Shown: positions 1-8,594 of the stretch, one piece after another
How the letters are laid out: each line of letters starts with the position of its first letter
How positions within the stretch are numbered: the first letter of the stretch is position 1
DNA from: Bacteroidota bacterium
Lineage (GTDB): Bacteria; Bacteroidota; Bacteroidia; M30B66
Direction of reading: 5' to 3'
Length of the DNA stretch: 37,575 bases
NCBI GenBank assembly: GCA_947459155.1
Contig: CANHCM010000003.1
Location: forward strand, 1-37,575
Position numbers and translations under genes: made by a program
The notes under the pieces: model-generated
Told to the model about the DNA's origin: nothing
The model's input: the letters and a program-made list of their open reading frames with translations, nothing else
Database searches by the model: none

Positions 1-1302
1 GGTCAAATGTCCTTTCTGCATGTAAGCCGGCAAGCCGAGATGATTCCAGGTGGCGCTTTTTTGCATGGCTTTGAGCGCCAATGTAGAATCGAAATCGCGG
101 ATGCCCTTAAACCACGAATCGGCAATTACCGAAACGCTGTGGTAGCCAATCATGCAATCGGTTTCGTTGGCTGCAAGTTCCCACACGGGCAATCGGCCGC
201 CTTGCTCGTACATCAGCAAAAAGGTCTTGATGAAATCGGCTTGTCGTTTCGGGTATAAAATGGCATACAACGGGTGCGCAGCGCGGAAGGTGTCCCAAAG
301 CGAAAATACGGAGTACACATTATGTTCGGCATAGTGAATTCGATTGTCCATGCCACGGTACTTGCCATCGTTGTCGCTCACCACATTGGGCTGCAACAGG
401 GTGTGATACAAGGCCGTGTAAAACACGCGCTTTTGCGCTTCCGTTCCGCCCTCCACCTGAATTCGGCCAAGGGCGTCGACCCAAAAATTCTTTGCCGTGT
501 TTTTGACTGCTTCGAAACTTCGGTAGTCATTTTCGGCTTCTAGGTTTTGATAGGCACCATCCATCGAGGTGAAGGAGATGCCTACACGCACTTCGAGTTT
601 TCGGTCGATGAGTTTATCGAAATTGAGCAATACGTAATCTTTGGTAAGCACTGCACCATTCGCTTGGCCTTGTGGCACAAAGGGTTCGCTAAATTCCATG
701 GCAAAGTACACGTGTTGTTCTTTCGCCCAGGCGTTGCTGATGCGGTAACCGCGGATTACCCGGTCGCTGATCCATTCAACACCGCTTCGGATGGTTTGGT
801 CGCGGTGACGAAGATCGAGCACCACGGCACCTTTGTTTTCGGCGAAAGTGTAGCGGTGAAAACCCACTTTGGGCAAGGCTGTGAGTTCGGCCTTCACGCG
901 GTGTTTGTCGAGAAACACCTCATACCAGCCGGCCCCGGCCTTTTCGCGGGAATGAGAAAATTTCGAGGCATAATCGCTTCGCTTTTCGGAGGCTTTTCCA
1001 AAAGGCATCGGCATGAGGAGAATGTCGCCATAGTCGGAAACGCCGGTTCCGCTGAGGTGGGTGTGCGAAAACCCATAAATCACCGAATCGCTGTAATGAT
1101 AGCCGCTGCAGCCGTCCCATGAGCCATCGATGCGCGTGTCGGGGCTCAGTTGTACCATTCCGAAAGGCACCGTAGCGCCCGGAAAAGTATGTCCATGTCC
1201 ACCGGTACCCACAAACGGATTCACATAGGCCGTAAAGTCGGGTTGAGCATGGGCCACTATGGAAATGGCAGCCAGAAAGAGGAGTGCAGCAAAGCGAATC
1301 AT
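1..1302 (-). CDS. GH92-family alpha-1,2-mannosidase-like secreted glycosidase (N-terminal part; runs off the left edge)
   Basis: Reading the minus strand from 1302 gives an uninterrupted frame to base 1: MIRFAALLFLAAISIVAHAQPDFTAYVNPFVGTGGHGHTFPGATVPFGMVQLSPDTR...GYHYSDSVIYGFSHTHLSGTG... The signal peptide and the NPFxGTGGHGHTFPGA / GxSHTHLSGTG motifs are typical of GH92. It is absent from the ORF track because it has no stop inside the window. Confidence 0.85.
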   Translation of the reverse strand, partial: MIRFAALLFLAAISIVAHAQPDFTAYVNPFVGTGGHGHTFPGATVPFGMVQLSPDTRIDGSWDGCSGYHYSDSVIYGFSHTHLSGTGVSDYGDILLMPMPFGKASEKRSDYASKFSHSREKAGAGWYEVFLDKHRVKAELTALPKVGFHRYTFAENKGAVVLDLRHRDQTIRSGVEWISDRVIRGYRISNAWAKEQHVYFAMEFSEPFVPQGQANGAVLTKDYVLLNFDKLIDRKLEVRVGISFTSMDGAYQNLEAENDYRSFEAVKNTAKNFWVDALGRIQVEGGTEAQKRVFYTALYHTLLQPNVVSDNDGKYRGMDNRIHYAEHNVYSVFSLWDTFRAAHPLYAILYPKRQADFIKTFLLMYEQGGRLPVWELAANETDCMIGYHSVSVIADSWFKGIRDFDSTLALKAMQKSATWNHLGLPAYMQKGHLT

Positions 1303-1350
1303 GCTTCGAAAGTACAGCAGATTTTCGCTTTTTAAGCTGGGGCGGCTGAA

Positions 1351-1438
1351 CCGGGCTTTACGCTGCTACTCCTCGCCCCGCCCTTTGGCTGCGCTCAGGG
1401 CGCCGGGCTGCGGGGTATTCGCTGCAATCCCTGCCGCC
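1351..1438 (+). repeat. Composite intergenic element, copy A (arm1 - hairpin - arm2)
   Basis: arm1 CCGGGCTTTACGCTGCTACTCCTCG (1351-1375); hairpin CGCCCT...AGGGCG (1379-1402); arm2 GCGGGGTATTCGCTGCAATCCCT (1410-1432). Same organisation as copy B at 24251-24327. Confidence 0.6.
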
Positions 1439-1506
1439 ATTTCGTTCGCCCGGGGCTTGGTGTACAACTCATTTCGACTTGAAGAAAAAAATTCCGAAAA
1501 ACGCAC

Positions 1507-1514
1507 TATTTTTG
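1507..1514 (+). promoter_or_regulatory. Bacteroidota-type -7 element TATTTTTG upstream of the porW/sprE-like gene
   Basis: Matches TAnnTTTG; GTG start at 1537. No clear -33 box. Confidence 0.45.
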
Positions 1515-1536
1515 GCTCCGTCTCGTTAAAACCCGC

Positions 1537-4203
1537 GTGCTCAATTTTCGCTACACCCTTTTCAGCAATTCGCTGTTTGCGCTCCTGGCCGCTATTGGGC
1601 TCCTGGTTAGTGGTTGTTCCACGAAAAAAAACAAGTGGACCAATCGCGCTTACCACAACACCACCTCAAAGTACAATGCCTGGTTTAATGGCAATGAGGT
1701 CATCAAAGAAATTGAGCTCAACCTCAGTACCGCGCACGTCGATAATTTTTACAAGGTCATCCCGGTTTACCGGATAGGCACTTTAGAAGACTCCAAGGCC
1801 GTTGTTCCGCTTTGCGACAAAGCCATCAAAAAAGGCTCGATGGTGATTGCCAAGCACAACATGCTGATTCGGGGCAAGCAGGCCAACCGATACATCGACG
1901 ATGCCTACATGCTTCTCGGAAAAGGGCTGTATTACAAGCGTGAATACTACGCGGCGCTCGAGATGTTTACCTACGTAACCCGCGACGCTGTAAAGAACAA
2001 CAAACGCGACCCTATCCAGCATCTGGCCAACATCTGGCAGGCCCGCGCTTATATCGACATTGGAATGGTTAGCGATGCCCAAATGGCGCTCGACCGTTCG
2101 CTAAACGACAAAGCCCTCCCGCAAAAGGCGAAAACGCCGCTTTACATGGCGCTTACCGATTTTTACCTTCGTCAAAACAACTTTCCCAAGGCACTGGAGG
2201 CCATCAGCGAAGCGGTAAAACACACCAAAAAGAAAAAACTTAAGGCTCGCCTGTTGTTCATTCAGGCACAGCTGCTTCAAAAAACCGAAGATTTGAAAGC
2301 CGCCGGGCTCTTGTATGATCAGGTTTTGAAGATGAATCCGGCCTACGACATGGCGTTTTACTGCCAAATCAACAAGGCCCGTTGTTACAACAGCGAATCG
2401 GGAAACAGCACGGCTATCAGGGCATTGCTGGCCTCCATGCTAAAAGACCCAAAAAACATAGATCTGGCCGATCAGATTTATTATGTGCTGGGCGAAATTG
2501 AAGAGAAGGAAGAGCGCATCGACAAAGCCATCGAGCAGTATAACAAATCGCTGCGCGCCAACACCACCAATACCGCTCAAAAGGGCTTGTCGTACCTGGC
2601 CATTGCAAAAATTCACTTCGCCGATAAGGAATACCGCACCGCAGCGGCATATTACGACAGCTGCATGGCTTCGCTGCCTCAGGACTACCCAGACTACAAG
2701 AAAGTGGAGAACCTGAAGAACGCCTTAGCCGCGTTGGTTAAGCGTTACGAAACCATTGAGCGTTACGACAGCTTACTTCGGATGTCGAATTTAACCGACG
2801 ATCAGCTCGAAAAGAAGCTCGAGGAAATCATCGCCAAACAAGAAGAAGAGGAGCGTAAGCGTCGCCAGCGCGAAGCCGAATTACAAGCCAAAGCCGATGC
2901 CGCCGCAGCAGCCGGGGGTAGCGGTTTGGGTTCGTCGGGCGGTGGCAATGCGCCCGGCGGCAACGGACAGTGGTACTTCTACAACCCCAGTGCTTTGGGC
3001 TTCGGTTTTTCGGAGTTTCGAAAAATTTGGGGCGAACGCAAGCTCGAAGACAACTGGCGACGGTCGAACAAGCAGATGGTTGCTCCGGTTGTGAACGACG
3101 ATCCCGATTCCCCCGGTGGAACGGTTAAAGGACAAGATCCGGACTCGATTGCCAAGCCGAAGACCCGAGCCGATAGTATAGCGGAAGCCAAGAAAAACCT
3201 AAAAAAAGCGCTGCCGGGAACCCCTGAAATGAAGAAGGCTTACGCTGATTCTGTGCGTGAGGCTTTTTATGAGCTGGGTATGATTTACCGAGAGCGGCTT
3301 TCTGACTTAAAAAAGGCCGCCGAAACCTTCGAAGATTTTCTCAAGAAGTACCCCGGAGATCAATCGGAGGCCGCTATTTATTATCAGCTTTACCGCATTT
3401 TTCTGAAGTTGCCCGATGGCGTGAAGGCAGAGCGATACAAAAACCTGTTGTTAAGTAAGTTTCCCGACACCGAATACGCTCAGCTCATCAAAGACCCCAA
3501 TTTCTTCGCCAACGAGAATCGCAGCAAGAAAGAGGCAGAGCTCTTTTACGAAGAAACGTATCGTTTGTATAAGGCGCGCGATTACAAAACGGTGCTTGAC
3601 CGCTGTCGCAGTGCTGAAATGCGTTTTGCCGGGAATGAGTTATTGCCCAAGTTTGGCCTTCTCAAAGCCTTAGCCATTGGTCAAATGCGCGATGTGAACG
3701 CCTTTAGAGCAGCCCTCCAGGAAACGGCTAAAAACCACCCGGGAGACACCGTTGAGGTGAAGGCCAAAGAGCTTCTGAAAAGTTTGGATAAAGCCCAAGG
3801 CATTGGATCGAGAGATTCGGCAACAGTGGCTAAGCCATCGTTCCGCTACAAGCCCGACACCTTGCACTACTTCGTGATTATGTTTGAAGACGTTAAGCTG
3901 AATCTGAACGACTTCAAGATCAAACTGAGCAACTTTAACAACAAGTACTTCTCACTGAAGAATTTGCAGGTGCAATCCCGATTGCAGGGAACCAACTATC
4001 AGGTTGTCATGGTGCAGTCGTTCGAAAACAAGAAAGCAGGGTTCGATTTTACCCAAACCCTCGATAGCGACGATGAGGTATTTGTTGACATTAGTTTAGA
4101 CATTGCCGATATGTTTCTCATTACCCCCAGCAACTTTCAACTGTTGATGAAAGAGGGCAATGTGAAAGACTATGTAAAATTCTATAAGCAGGTTTACGAA
4201 TAA
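1537..4203 (+). CDS. porW: T9SS/gliding-associated TPR lipoprotein, PorW/SprE-like
   Basis: GTG start; lipoprotein signal (LLVSGCSTKKN), YHNTTSKYNAWFNGNEVIKE motif, TPR-like repeats, central ...GQWYFYNPSALGFGFSEFRKIWGERKLEDNWRRSNK block, 888 aa. Confidence 0.8.
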   Translation: MLNFRYTLFSNSLFALLAAIGLLVSGCSTKKNKWTNRAYHNTTSKYNAWFNGNEVIKEIELNLSTAHVDNFYKVIPVYRIGTLEDSKAVVPLCDKAIKKGSMVIAKHNMLIRGKQANRYIDDAYMLLGKGLYYKREYYAALEMFTYVTRDAVKNNKRDPIQHLANIWQARAYIDIGMVSDAQMALDRSLNDKALPQKAKTPLYMALTDFYLRQNNFPKALEAISEAVKHTKKKKLKARLLFIQAQLLQKTEDLKAAGLLYDQVLKMNPAYDMAFYCQINKARCYNSESGNSTAIRALLASMLKDPKNIDLADQIYYVLGEIEEKEERIDKAIEQYNKSLRANTTNTAQKGLSYLAIAKIHFADKEYRTAAAYYDSCMASLPQDYPDYKKVENLKNALAALVKRYETIERYDSLLRMSNLTDDQLEKKLEEIIAKQEEEERKRRQREAELQAKADAAAAAGGSGLGSSGGGNAPGGNGQWYFYNPSALGFGFSEFRKIWGERKLEDNWRRSNKQMVAPVVNDDPDSPGGTVKGQDPDSIAKPKTRADSIAEAKKNLKKALPGTPEMKKAYADSVREAFYELGMIYRERLSDLKKAAETFEDFLKKYPGDQSEAAIYYQLYRIFLKLPDGVKAERYKNLLLSKFPDTEYAQLIKDPNFFANENRSKKEAELFYEETYRLYKARDYKTVLDRCRSAEMRFAGNELLPKFGLLKALAIGQMRDVNAFRAALQETAKNHPGDTVEVKAKELLKSLDKAQGIGSRDSATVAKPSFRYKPDTLHYFVIMFEDVKLNLNDFKIKLSNFNNKYFSLKNLQVQSRLQGTNYQVVMVQSFENKKAGFDFTQTLDSDDEVFVDISLDIADMFLITPSNFQLLMKEGNVKDYVKFYKQVYE

Positions 4204-4245
4204 AATTCTCCTGCAAAAATTCACCGTACATTTCACTAAGCCCGT

Positions 4246-4253
4246 TATATTTG
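4246..4253 (+). promoter_or_regulatory. -7 element TATATTTG upstream of bactofilin
   Basis: TAnnTTTG match; bactofilin ATG at 4294. Confidence 0.45.
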
Positions 4254-4293
4254 CGAGCTGCAATTTTTGCTAACCCTTTCTCTGTCTACGCTT

Positions 4294-4719
4294 ATGTTTA
4301 ACGCCAAGTCTTCTCAGAATCAGTCTTCCAACGAGGTTGCCGGAACCAATCAAATTATGTCGGGAACAACCCTTACCGGTGATGTTGTGTGCGACGGAAA
4401 CATTCGGATTGATGGAAATCTGAAAGGAAACTTGGTGGCCAAAGGCAAGGTTGTAATCGGACCGAACGGGAATATCGATGGTGAGTTGAACTGCCAGAAC
4501 GCCGACATTTCGGGTACCGTTAAAGGGCGTGTTACCGTTCAGGAGTTGCTCACGTTAAAAGCTACCGCAAAGCTCAACGGCGACATTTCGGCCAACAAGC
4601 TTGCCATCGAACCGGGAGCTAATTTCTCCGGAGCCTGCAGCATGGGCGGAATCGTGAAAGATTTTGCGAAACACGGCTCAGGAAACGAGAAACGCGCGGC
4701 TCAGGAAAAACTGGCTTAA
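4294..4719 (+). CDS. Bactofilin (polymer-forming cytoskeletal protein)
   Basis: MFNAKSSQNQ...GTTLTGDVVCDGNIRIDGNLKGNLVAKGKVVIGPNGNIDGELNCQNADISGTVKGRVTVQELLTLKATAKLNGDI: the classic beta-helical bactofilin repeat pattern. Confidence 0.88.
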   Translation: MFNAKSSQNQSSNEVAGTNQIMSGTTLTGDVVCDGNIRIDGNLKGNLVAKGKVVIGPNGNIDGELNCQNADISGTVKGRVTVQELLTLKATAKLNGDISANKLAIEPGANFSGACSMGGIVKDFAKHGSGNEKRAAQEKLA

Positions 4720-4738
4720 TCTATTCTCCTCAGGTTTC

Positions 4739-4756
4739 TTAATCGGCTTGGATTAA
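4739..4756 (+). terminator. Possible terminator-like hairpin after bactofilin
   Basis: TTAATC-ggcttg-GATTAA inverted repeat 20 nt after the stop; followed only by TTTG, so weak as an intrinsic terminator. Confidence 0.3.
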
Positions 4757-4767
4757 TTTGCGCAAAC

Positions 4768-4913
4768 GCAACAGTATATTTAGTTGCCCGTAAAACCGGA
4801 ATCACCTGAACGGCTCCCGAGAAAAGCTTTCAGCGACAAGAGAACCCCCAGTCAAATAAGATTTTTAGTGGGCTACCGTTCATTGTACATTCAGTATGTT
4901 TTTCGTGCTGAAT
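4768..4913 (+). ncRNA. Candidate structured RNA / leader-like region between bactofilin and PBP1A
   Basis: Several complementary segments: GCAAC(4768-4772)/GTTGC(4783-4787); TGAACGG(4807-4813)/CCGTTCA(4876-4882) plus CCC(4816-4818)/GGG(4870-4872); GAAT(4799-4802)/ATTC(4889-4892); hairpin ATTCAGTA...TGCTGAAT(4889-4913). No protein call fits here. Confidence 0.25.
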
Positions 4914-4931
4914 TCTCAAGGCAATAAATCC

Positions 4932-4939
4932 TACCTTTG
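4932..4939 (+). promoter_or_regulatory. -7 element TACCTTTG six nt upstream of the PBP1A ATG
   Basis: TACCTTTG-gcctgt-ATG(4946); predicts a leaderless or near-leaderless mRNA. Confidence 0.45.
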
Positions 4940-4945
4940 GCCTGT

Positions 4946-7210
4946 ATGAAAGGTAAAAAACCGGGAAAGGCAGCCAATGCCAGTGGCACGAACCGATTCA
5001 TCAAATGGGTTTGGCTAATCGTAGCCGGACCGGTACTGTTTCTCTTTTTGCTGGTTATGCTCACTTCGGTGGGGCTCTTTGGTAAACTTCCTACCATTGA
5101 AGACTTAGCCAATCCACGATCGAACCTGGCCTCGGAGATTATCTCCGCAGATCAGGAAATTCTCGGAAAGTTTTACGTCGAAAACCGCAGCAACAGCACC
5201 TTTCAGGAGCTTTCACCACAGCTTGTTGATGCCCTCATTTCGACAGAAGACGCCCGCTTTCATGAGCACGCCGGAATTGATATTCGCGCCTTGTTCCGGG
5301 TTGTCATCCGCACCATCATCGGAGGCGACTCCGATTCGGGCGGAGGCTCCACCTTAACCCAGCAGCTGGCCAAGAACATGTTCCCCAGGGAAGACCTGAG
5401 TAAAATCGGGGTGATTTTCCGTAAGCTTAAGGAATGGATTATTGCCGCCAAGCTTGAGCGGAATTACACCAAGAACGAAATCCTCGCGATGTACCTCAAC
5501 ACAGTAGATTTCGGAAATCAGGCTTTCGGAATCAAAAGTGCGGCAAGGGTTTATTTCGACACCACACCCGACTCGCTGAAGATTCAGGAAGCCGCAACGC
5601 TGGTGGGATTACTCAAAGGGCCATCGTTTTACAACCCGCGCCGAAACTACGAACGCTCCGTTACGCGCCGAAATGTGGTACTCAACCAAATGGTGAAATA
5701 CGGTAAGCTGAGCGAACAGGCGTACGACTCGCTTAAGGGTTTACCGATCGACCTGAGTAAGTTCCAGGCCGAAAGTCACAACGCCGGTACCGCCACGTAT
5801 TTCCGCGAGTTTCTGAGAGAATACATGACCGACTGGTGCAAGAAGAACAAGAAGCCAGACGGCAGCTCCTACAATCTCTATAAAGACGGCCTTCGTATTT
5901 ACACGACCATCAACTCTCGGATGCAAAGCCACGCTGAAGCAGCGGTTCGCGAGCACATGAAAAGCCTTCAAAAGGAGTTTTTCGCCCACTGGAAGGGACA
6001 GAAAAATGCGCCCTTCGCCTACATTCCCGAAAGTAAGATTAAGCAAATCATGCGGCAGTCGATGCTCCGAAGCGATCGCTACAAGCGCATGAAAGAAGAA
6101 GGCGCCACAGAGGCCGAAATTGAGAAAGCCTTCCGCACCAAAATCAAAATGAAGGTGTTCACCTGGAACGGCGATAGCACCGTGGTGATGAGCCCGATGG
6201 ACTCTATTCGCTACAGTAAATTCTTTTTACGCACCGGCGTGATGGCCATGGAGCCGCAAACAGGATACGTTCGCGCCTGGGTTGGCGGCATCAACCAGAA
6301 GTACTTTAAATACGATCACGTTTACACCGGGAAGCGACAGGTTGGCTCCACGTTTAAGCCTTTTGTTTATGCCATCGCCATGCGCGAAGGATGGTCGCCT
6401 TGTACACAAGTTCCAAACATTAACATTTGCATTCCAACACCTTCAGGAGCCTGGTGCCCGTCGAATTCCTCCAAAGCCTACGAAGGAGCCATGGTGCCCT
6501 TGCACGCAGCATTGGCGCACTCCATCAACAAAGTTTCGGCGTACCTGATTAAGCAGTTTGGGGTTCAGCCGGTTATCGACATGGTTCGGCACATGGGAAT
6601 CAAAGGACATATAGATCCGGTTCCTTCAATTTGTTTGGGAACCGCCGACCTTTCGGTGTTTGAGATGACCGGCGCCATGAGCACCTTTGCCAACAAGGGC
6701 GTGTATCTCGAGCCCACGTTCATCACCCGCATCGAAGATAAAAACGGCAACGTTCTGGCCGACTTTGTGCCCCGCACCGACGAAGCCATGGACGAGCAAA
6801 CCGCTTATCTCGTTATTGAATTGATGAAAGGCGTTGTTGAAGGCGGAACCGCAACCCGTTTGCGTGGAAAGTACGGTCTCACCATGCCCATCGCCGGAAA
6901 AACCGGAACCACACAAAACAACTCCGACGGTTGGTTTATGGGCTTAACACCCGAATTGGTTACCGGTGTTTGGGTTGGATGTGAAGACCGCGCCGCCCAT
7001 TTTAGATCAACGGCCCTCGGACAGGGCGCCAATACGGCCCTTCCAATCTGGGGGCTGTTCATGAAAAAGGTGTATTCCGACAATAAGCTTAAGGTTTCTC
7101 GGGCCGACTTTGAACGCCCCAAGACCCTTAGTGTAGAGACCAATTGCAGTCAATACAATCAAACCATCAGTTCGCCCAACAATGGCGAAAACTTCGACGA
7201 TATACCATGA
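4946..7210 (+). CDS. pbpA: Class A penicillin-binding protein 1A (transglycosylase/transpeptidase)
   Basis: Cytoplasmic N-tail plus TM; GT51 motifs ([52 protein letters not shown]); transpeptidase STFK, SIN, KTGT. Confidence 0.92.
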   Translation: MKGKKPGKAANASGTNRFIKWVWLIVAGPVLFLFLLVMLTSVGLFGKLPTIEDLANPRSNLASEIISADQEILGKFYVENRSNSTFQELSPQLVDALISTEDARFHEHAGIDIRALFRVVIRTIIGGDSDSGGGSTLTQQLAKNMFPREDLSKIGVIFRKLKEWIIAAKLERNYTKNEILAMYLNTVDFGNQAFGIKSAARVYFDTTPDSLKIQEAATLVGLLKGPSFYNPRRNYERSVTRRNVVLNQMVKYGKLSEQAYDSLKGLPIDLSKFQAESHNAGTATYFREFLREYMTDWCKKNKKPDGSSYNLYKDGLRIYTTINSRMQSHAEAAVREHMKSLQKEFFAHWKGQKNAPFAYIPESKIKQIMRQSMLRSDRYKRMKEEGATEAEIEKAFRTKIKMKVFTWNGDSTVVMSPMDSIRYSKFFLRTGVMAMEPQTGYVRAWVGGINQKYFKYDHVYTGKRQVGSTFKPFVYAIAMREGWSPCTQVPNINICIPTPSGAWCPSNSSKAYEGAMVPLHAALAHSINKVSAYLIKQFGVQPVIDMVRHMGIKGHIDPVPSICLGTADLSVFEMTGAMSTFANKGVYLEPTFITRIEDKNGNVLADFVPRTDEAMDEQTAYLVIELMKGVVEGGTATRLRGKYGLTMPIAGKTGTTQNNSDGWFMGLTPELVTGVWVGCEDRAAHFRSTALGQGANTALPIWGLFMKKVYSDNKLKVSRADFERPKTLSVETNCSQYNQTISSPNNGENFDDIP

Positions 7211-7905
7211 ACAAAGTAGTACACAGTGCCGATGAGGCCATCCACGACATTCCCGACAATGCGGTTTTGGGATTGGGTGGTTTTGGACTCTGCGGAATTC
7301 CGGAAAACAGCATTTCTGCACTCATCCGCAAGGGAACAAAAGGGCTTACCTGCATTTCAAACAATGCGGGGGTTGATGACTTTGGCATTGGCCTCATGTT
7401 GCAAACCCGACAGGTGAAGAAGATGATTTCTTCCTACGTCGGTGAAAATGCAGAGTTTGAGCGGCAGCTGCTCAGCGGTGAGCTGGAAGTGAGTCTCATC
7501 CCGCAGGGAACCCTCGCCACACGACTCCTTGCGGCCGGATACGGCATGCCAGCCATTTTTACACCGGCCGGAGTAGGAACCGAAGTGGCCGAAGGCAAGG
7601 AGGTGCGCCGGTTTAACGACAAAGACTATTTGTTGGAGATGGCCTTCGACATTGATTTTTCGATTGTCAAGGCCTGGAAAGGCGACACCCACGGCAATTT
7701 GATCTTTCGAAAAACATCCCGAAACTTCAATCCACTCATTGCTATGGCCGGAAAAATCACCATTGCCGAAGTGGAAGAACTCGTTCCCGCCGGTGAGCTC
7801 GACCCCGACCACATTCACCTACCGGGCATTTACGTGCACCGGATTTTCAAAGGCTCCGGCTACGAGAAACGAATCGAACAACGCACCATCCGCCCGCGGC
7901 AGTAA
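7207..7905 (+). CDS. scoA: 3-oxoacid (succinyl-CoA:acetoacetate) CoA-transferase subunit A
   Basis: [39 protein letters not shown]...; ATGA overlap with the upstream PBP1A stop; followed by the B subunit. Confidence 0.9.
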   Translation: MNKVVHSADEAIHDIPDNAVLGLGGFGLCGIPENSISALIRKGTKGLTCISNNAGVDDFGIGLMLQTRQVKKMISSYVGENAEFERQLLSGELEVSLIPQGTLATRLLAAGYGMPAIFTPAGVGTEVAEGKEVRRFNDKDYLLEMAFDIDFSIVKAWKGDTHGNLIFRKTSRNFNPLIAMAGKITIAEVEELVPAGELDPDHIHLPGIYVHRIFKGSGYEKRIEQRTIRPRQ

Positions 7906-7928
7906 TCACCCCATAACGACAGAAAATC

Positions 7929-8585
7929 ATGCTCGATAAAAACGGCATTGCCAAACGCATCGCAAAGGAAGTAAAGCAAGGTATGTATGTGAATTTGGGG
8001 ATTGGCATTCCCACCCTGGTGGCCAATTACATTCCTGCTGGTATGGACGTGGTTTTACAATCAGAAAACGGGCTGTTGGGCATTGGGCCTTTTCCGTTTG
8101 ATGGCGACGAAGACCCGGATTTGATTAACGCCGGAAAGCAAACCATTACAACCGTTCCGGGCTCTTCATTTTTCGACTCGGCTATGAGTTTCGGAATGAT
8201 TCGGGCCGGAAAGGTTGACCTTACGATTCTCGGAGCCATGGAGGTTTCGGAGACCGGCGACATCGCCAACTGGAAAATTCCCGGCAAAATGGTTAAAGGC
8301 ATGGGCGGCGCAATGGATCTTGTGGCTTCGGCGCGGAACATCATTGTGGCCATGCAGCATGTGAACAAAGCCGGAGAATCGAAGCTGCTTCCTCAGTGCG
8401 AATTGCCGCTTACCGGAATTCGTTGCGTGAAGAAAATCGTAACCGAGTTGGCCGTGCTCGATGTGTTGCCAGAAGGCGGCTTCAGACTGCTCGAACGAGC
8501 TCCCGGAATTTCAACCGAGCAAATTCGAAATGCCACCAAAGGGAAACTGATCGTAGAAGGCGAAATTCCCGAGATGGTCTTGTAA
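7929..8585 (+). CDS. scoB: 3-oxoacid CoA-transferase subunit B
   Basis: YVNLGIGIPTLVANYIPAGMDVVLQSENGLLGIGPFP: glutamate active-site SENG motif of the B subunit. Confidence 0.92.
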   Translation: MLDKNGIAKRIAKEVKQGMYVNLGIGIPTLVANYIPAGMDVVLQSENGLLGIGPFPFDGDEDPDLINAGKQTITTVPGSSFFDSAMSFGMIRAGKVDLTILGAMEVSETGDIANWKIPGKMVKGMGGAMDLVASARNIIVAMQHVNKAGESKLLPQCELPLTGIRCVKKIVTELAVLDVLPEGGFRLLERAPGISTEQIRNATKGKLIVEGEIPEMVL

Positions 8586-8594
8586 TCGAGCCCA

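Noticed and set aside
547-1122. 191-aa plus-strand ORF and neighbouring ORFs in 1-1300
   Set aside because: They are antisense to the continuous GH92 frame on the minus strand, which has clear family motifs and a signal peptide; the antisense translations show no recognisable domain.
1366-1656. 96-aa minus-strand ORF
   Set aside because: Lies across the intergenic composite repeat and the porW start; no coding features.
7357-7818. 153-aa minus-strand ORF
   Set aside because: Antisense shadow of scoA; no domain signal.
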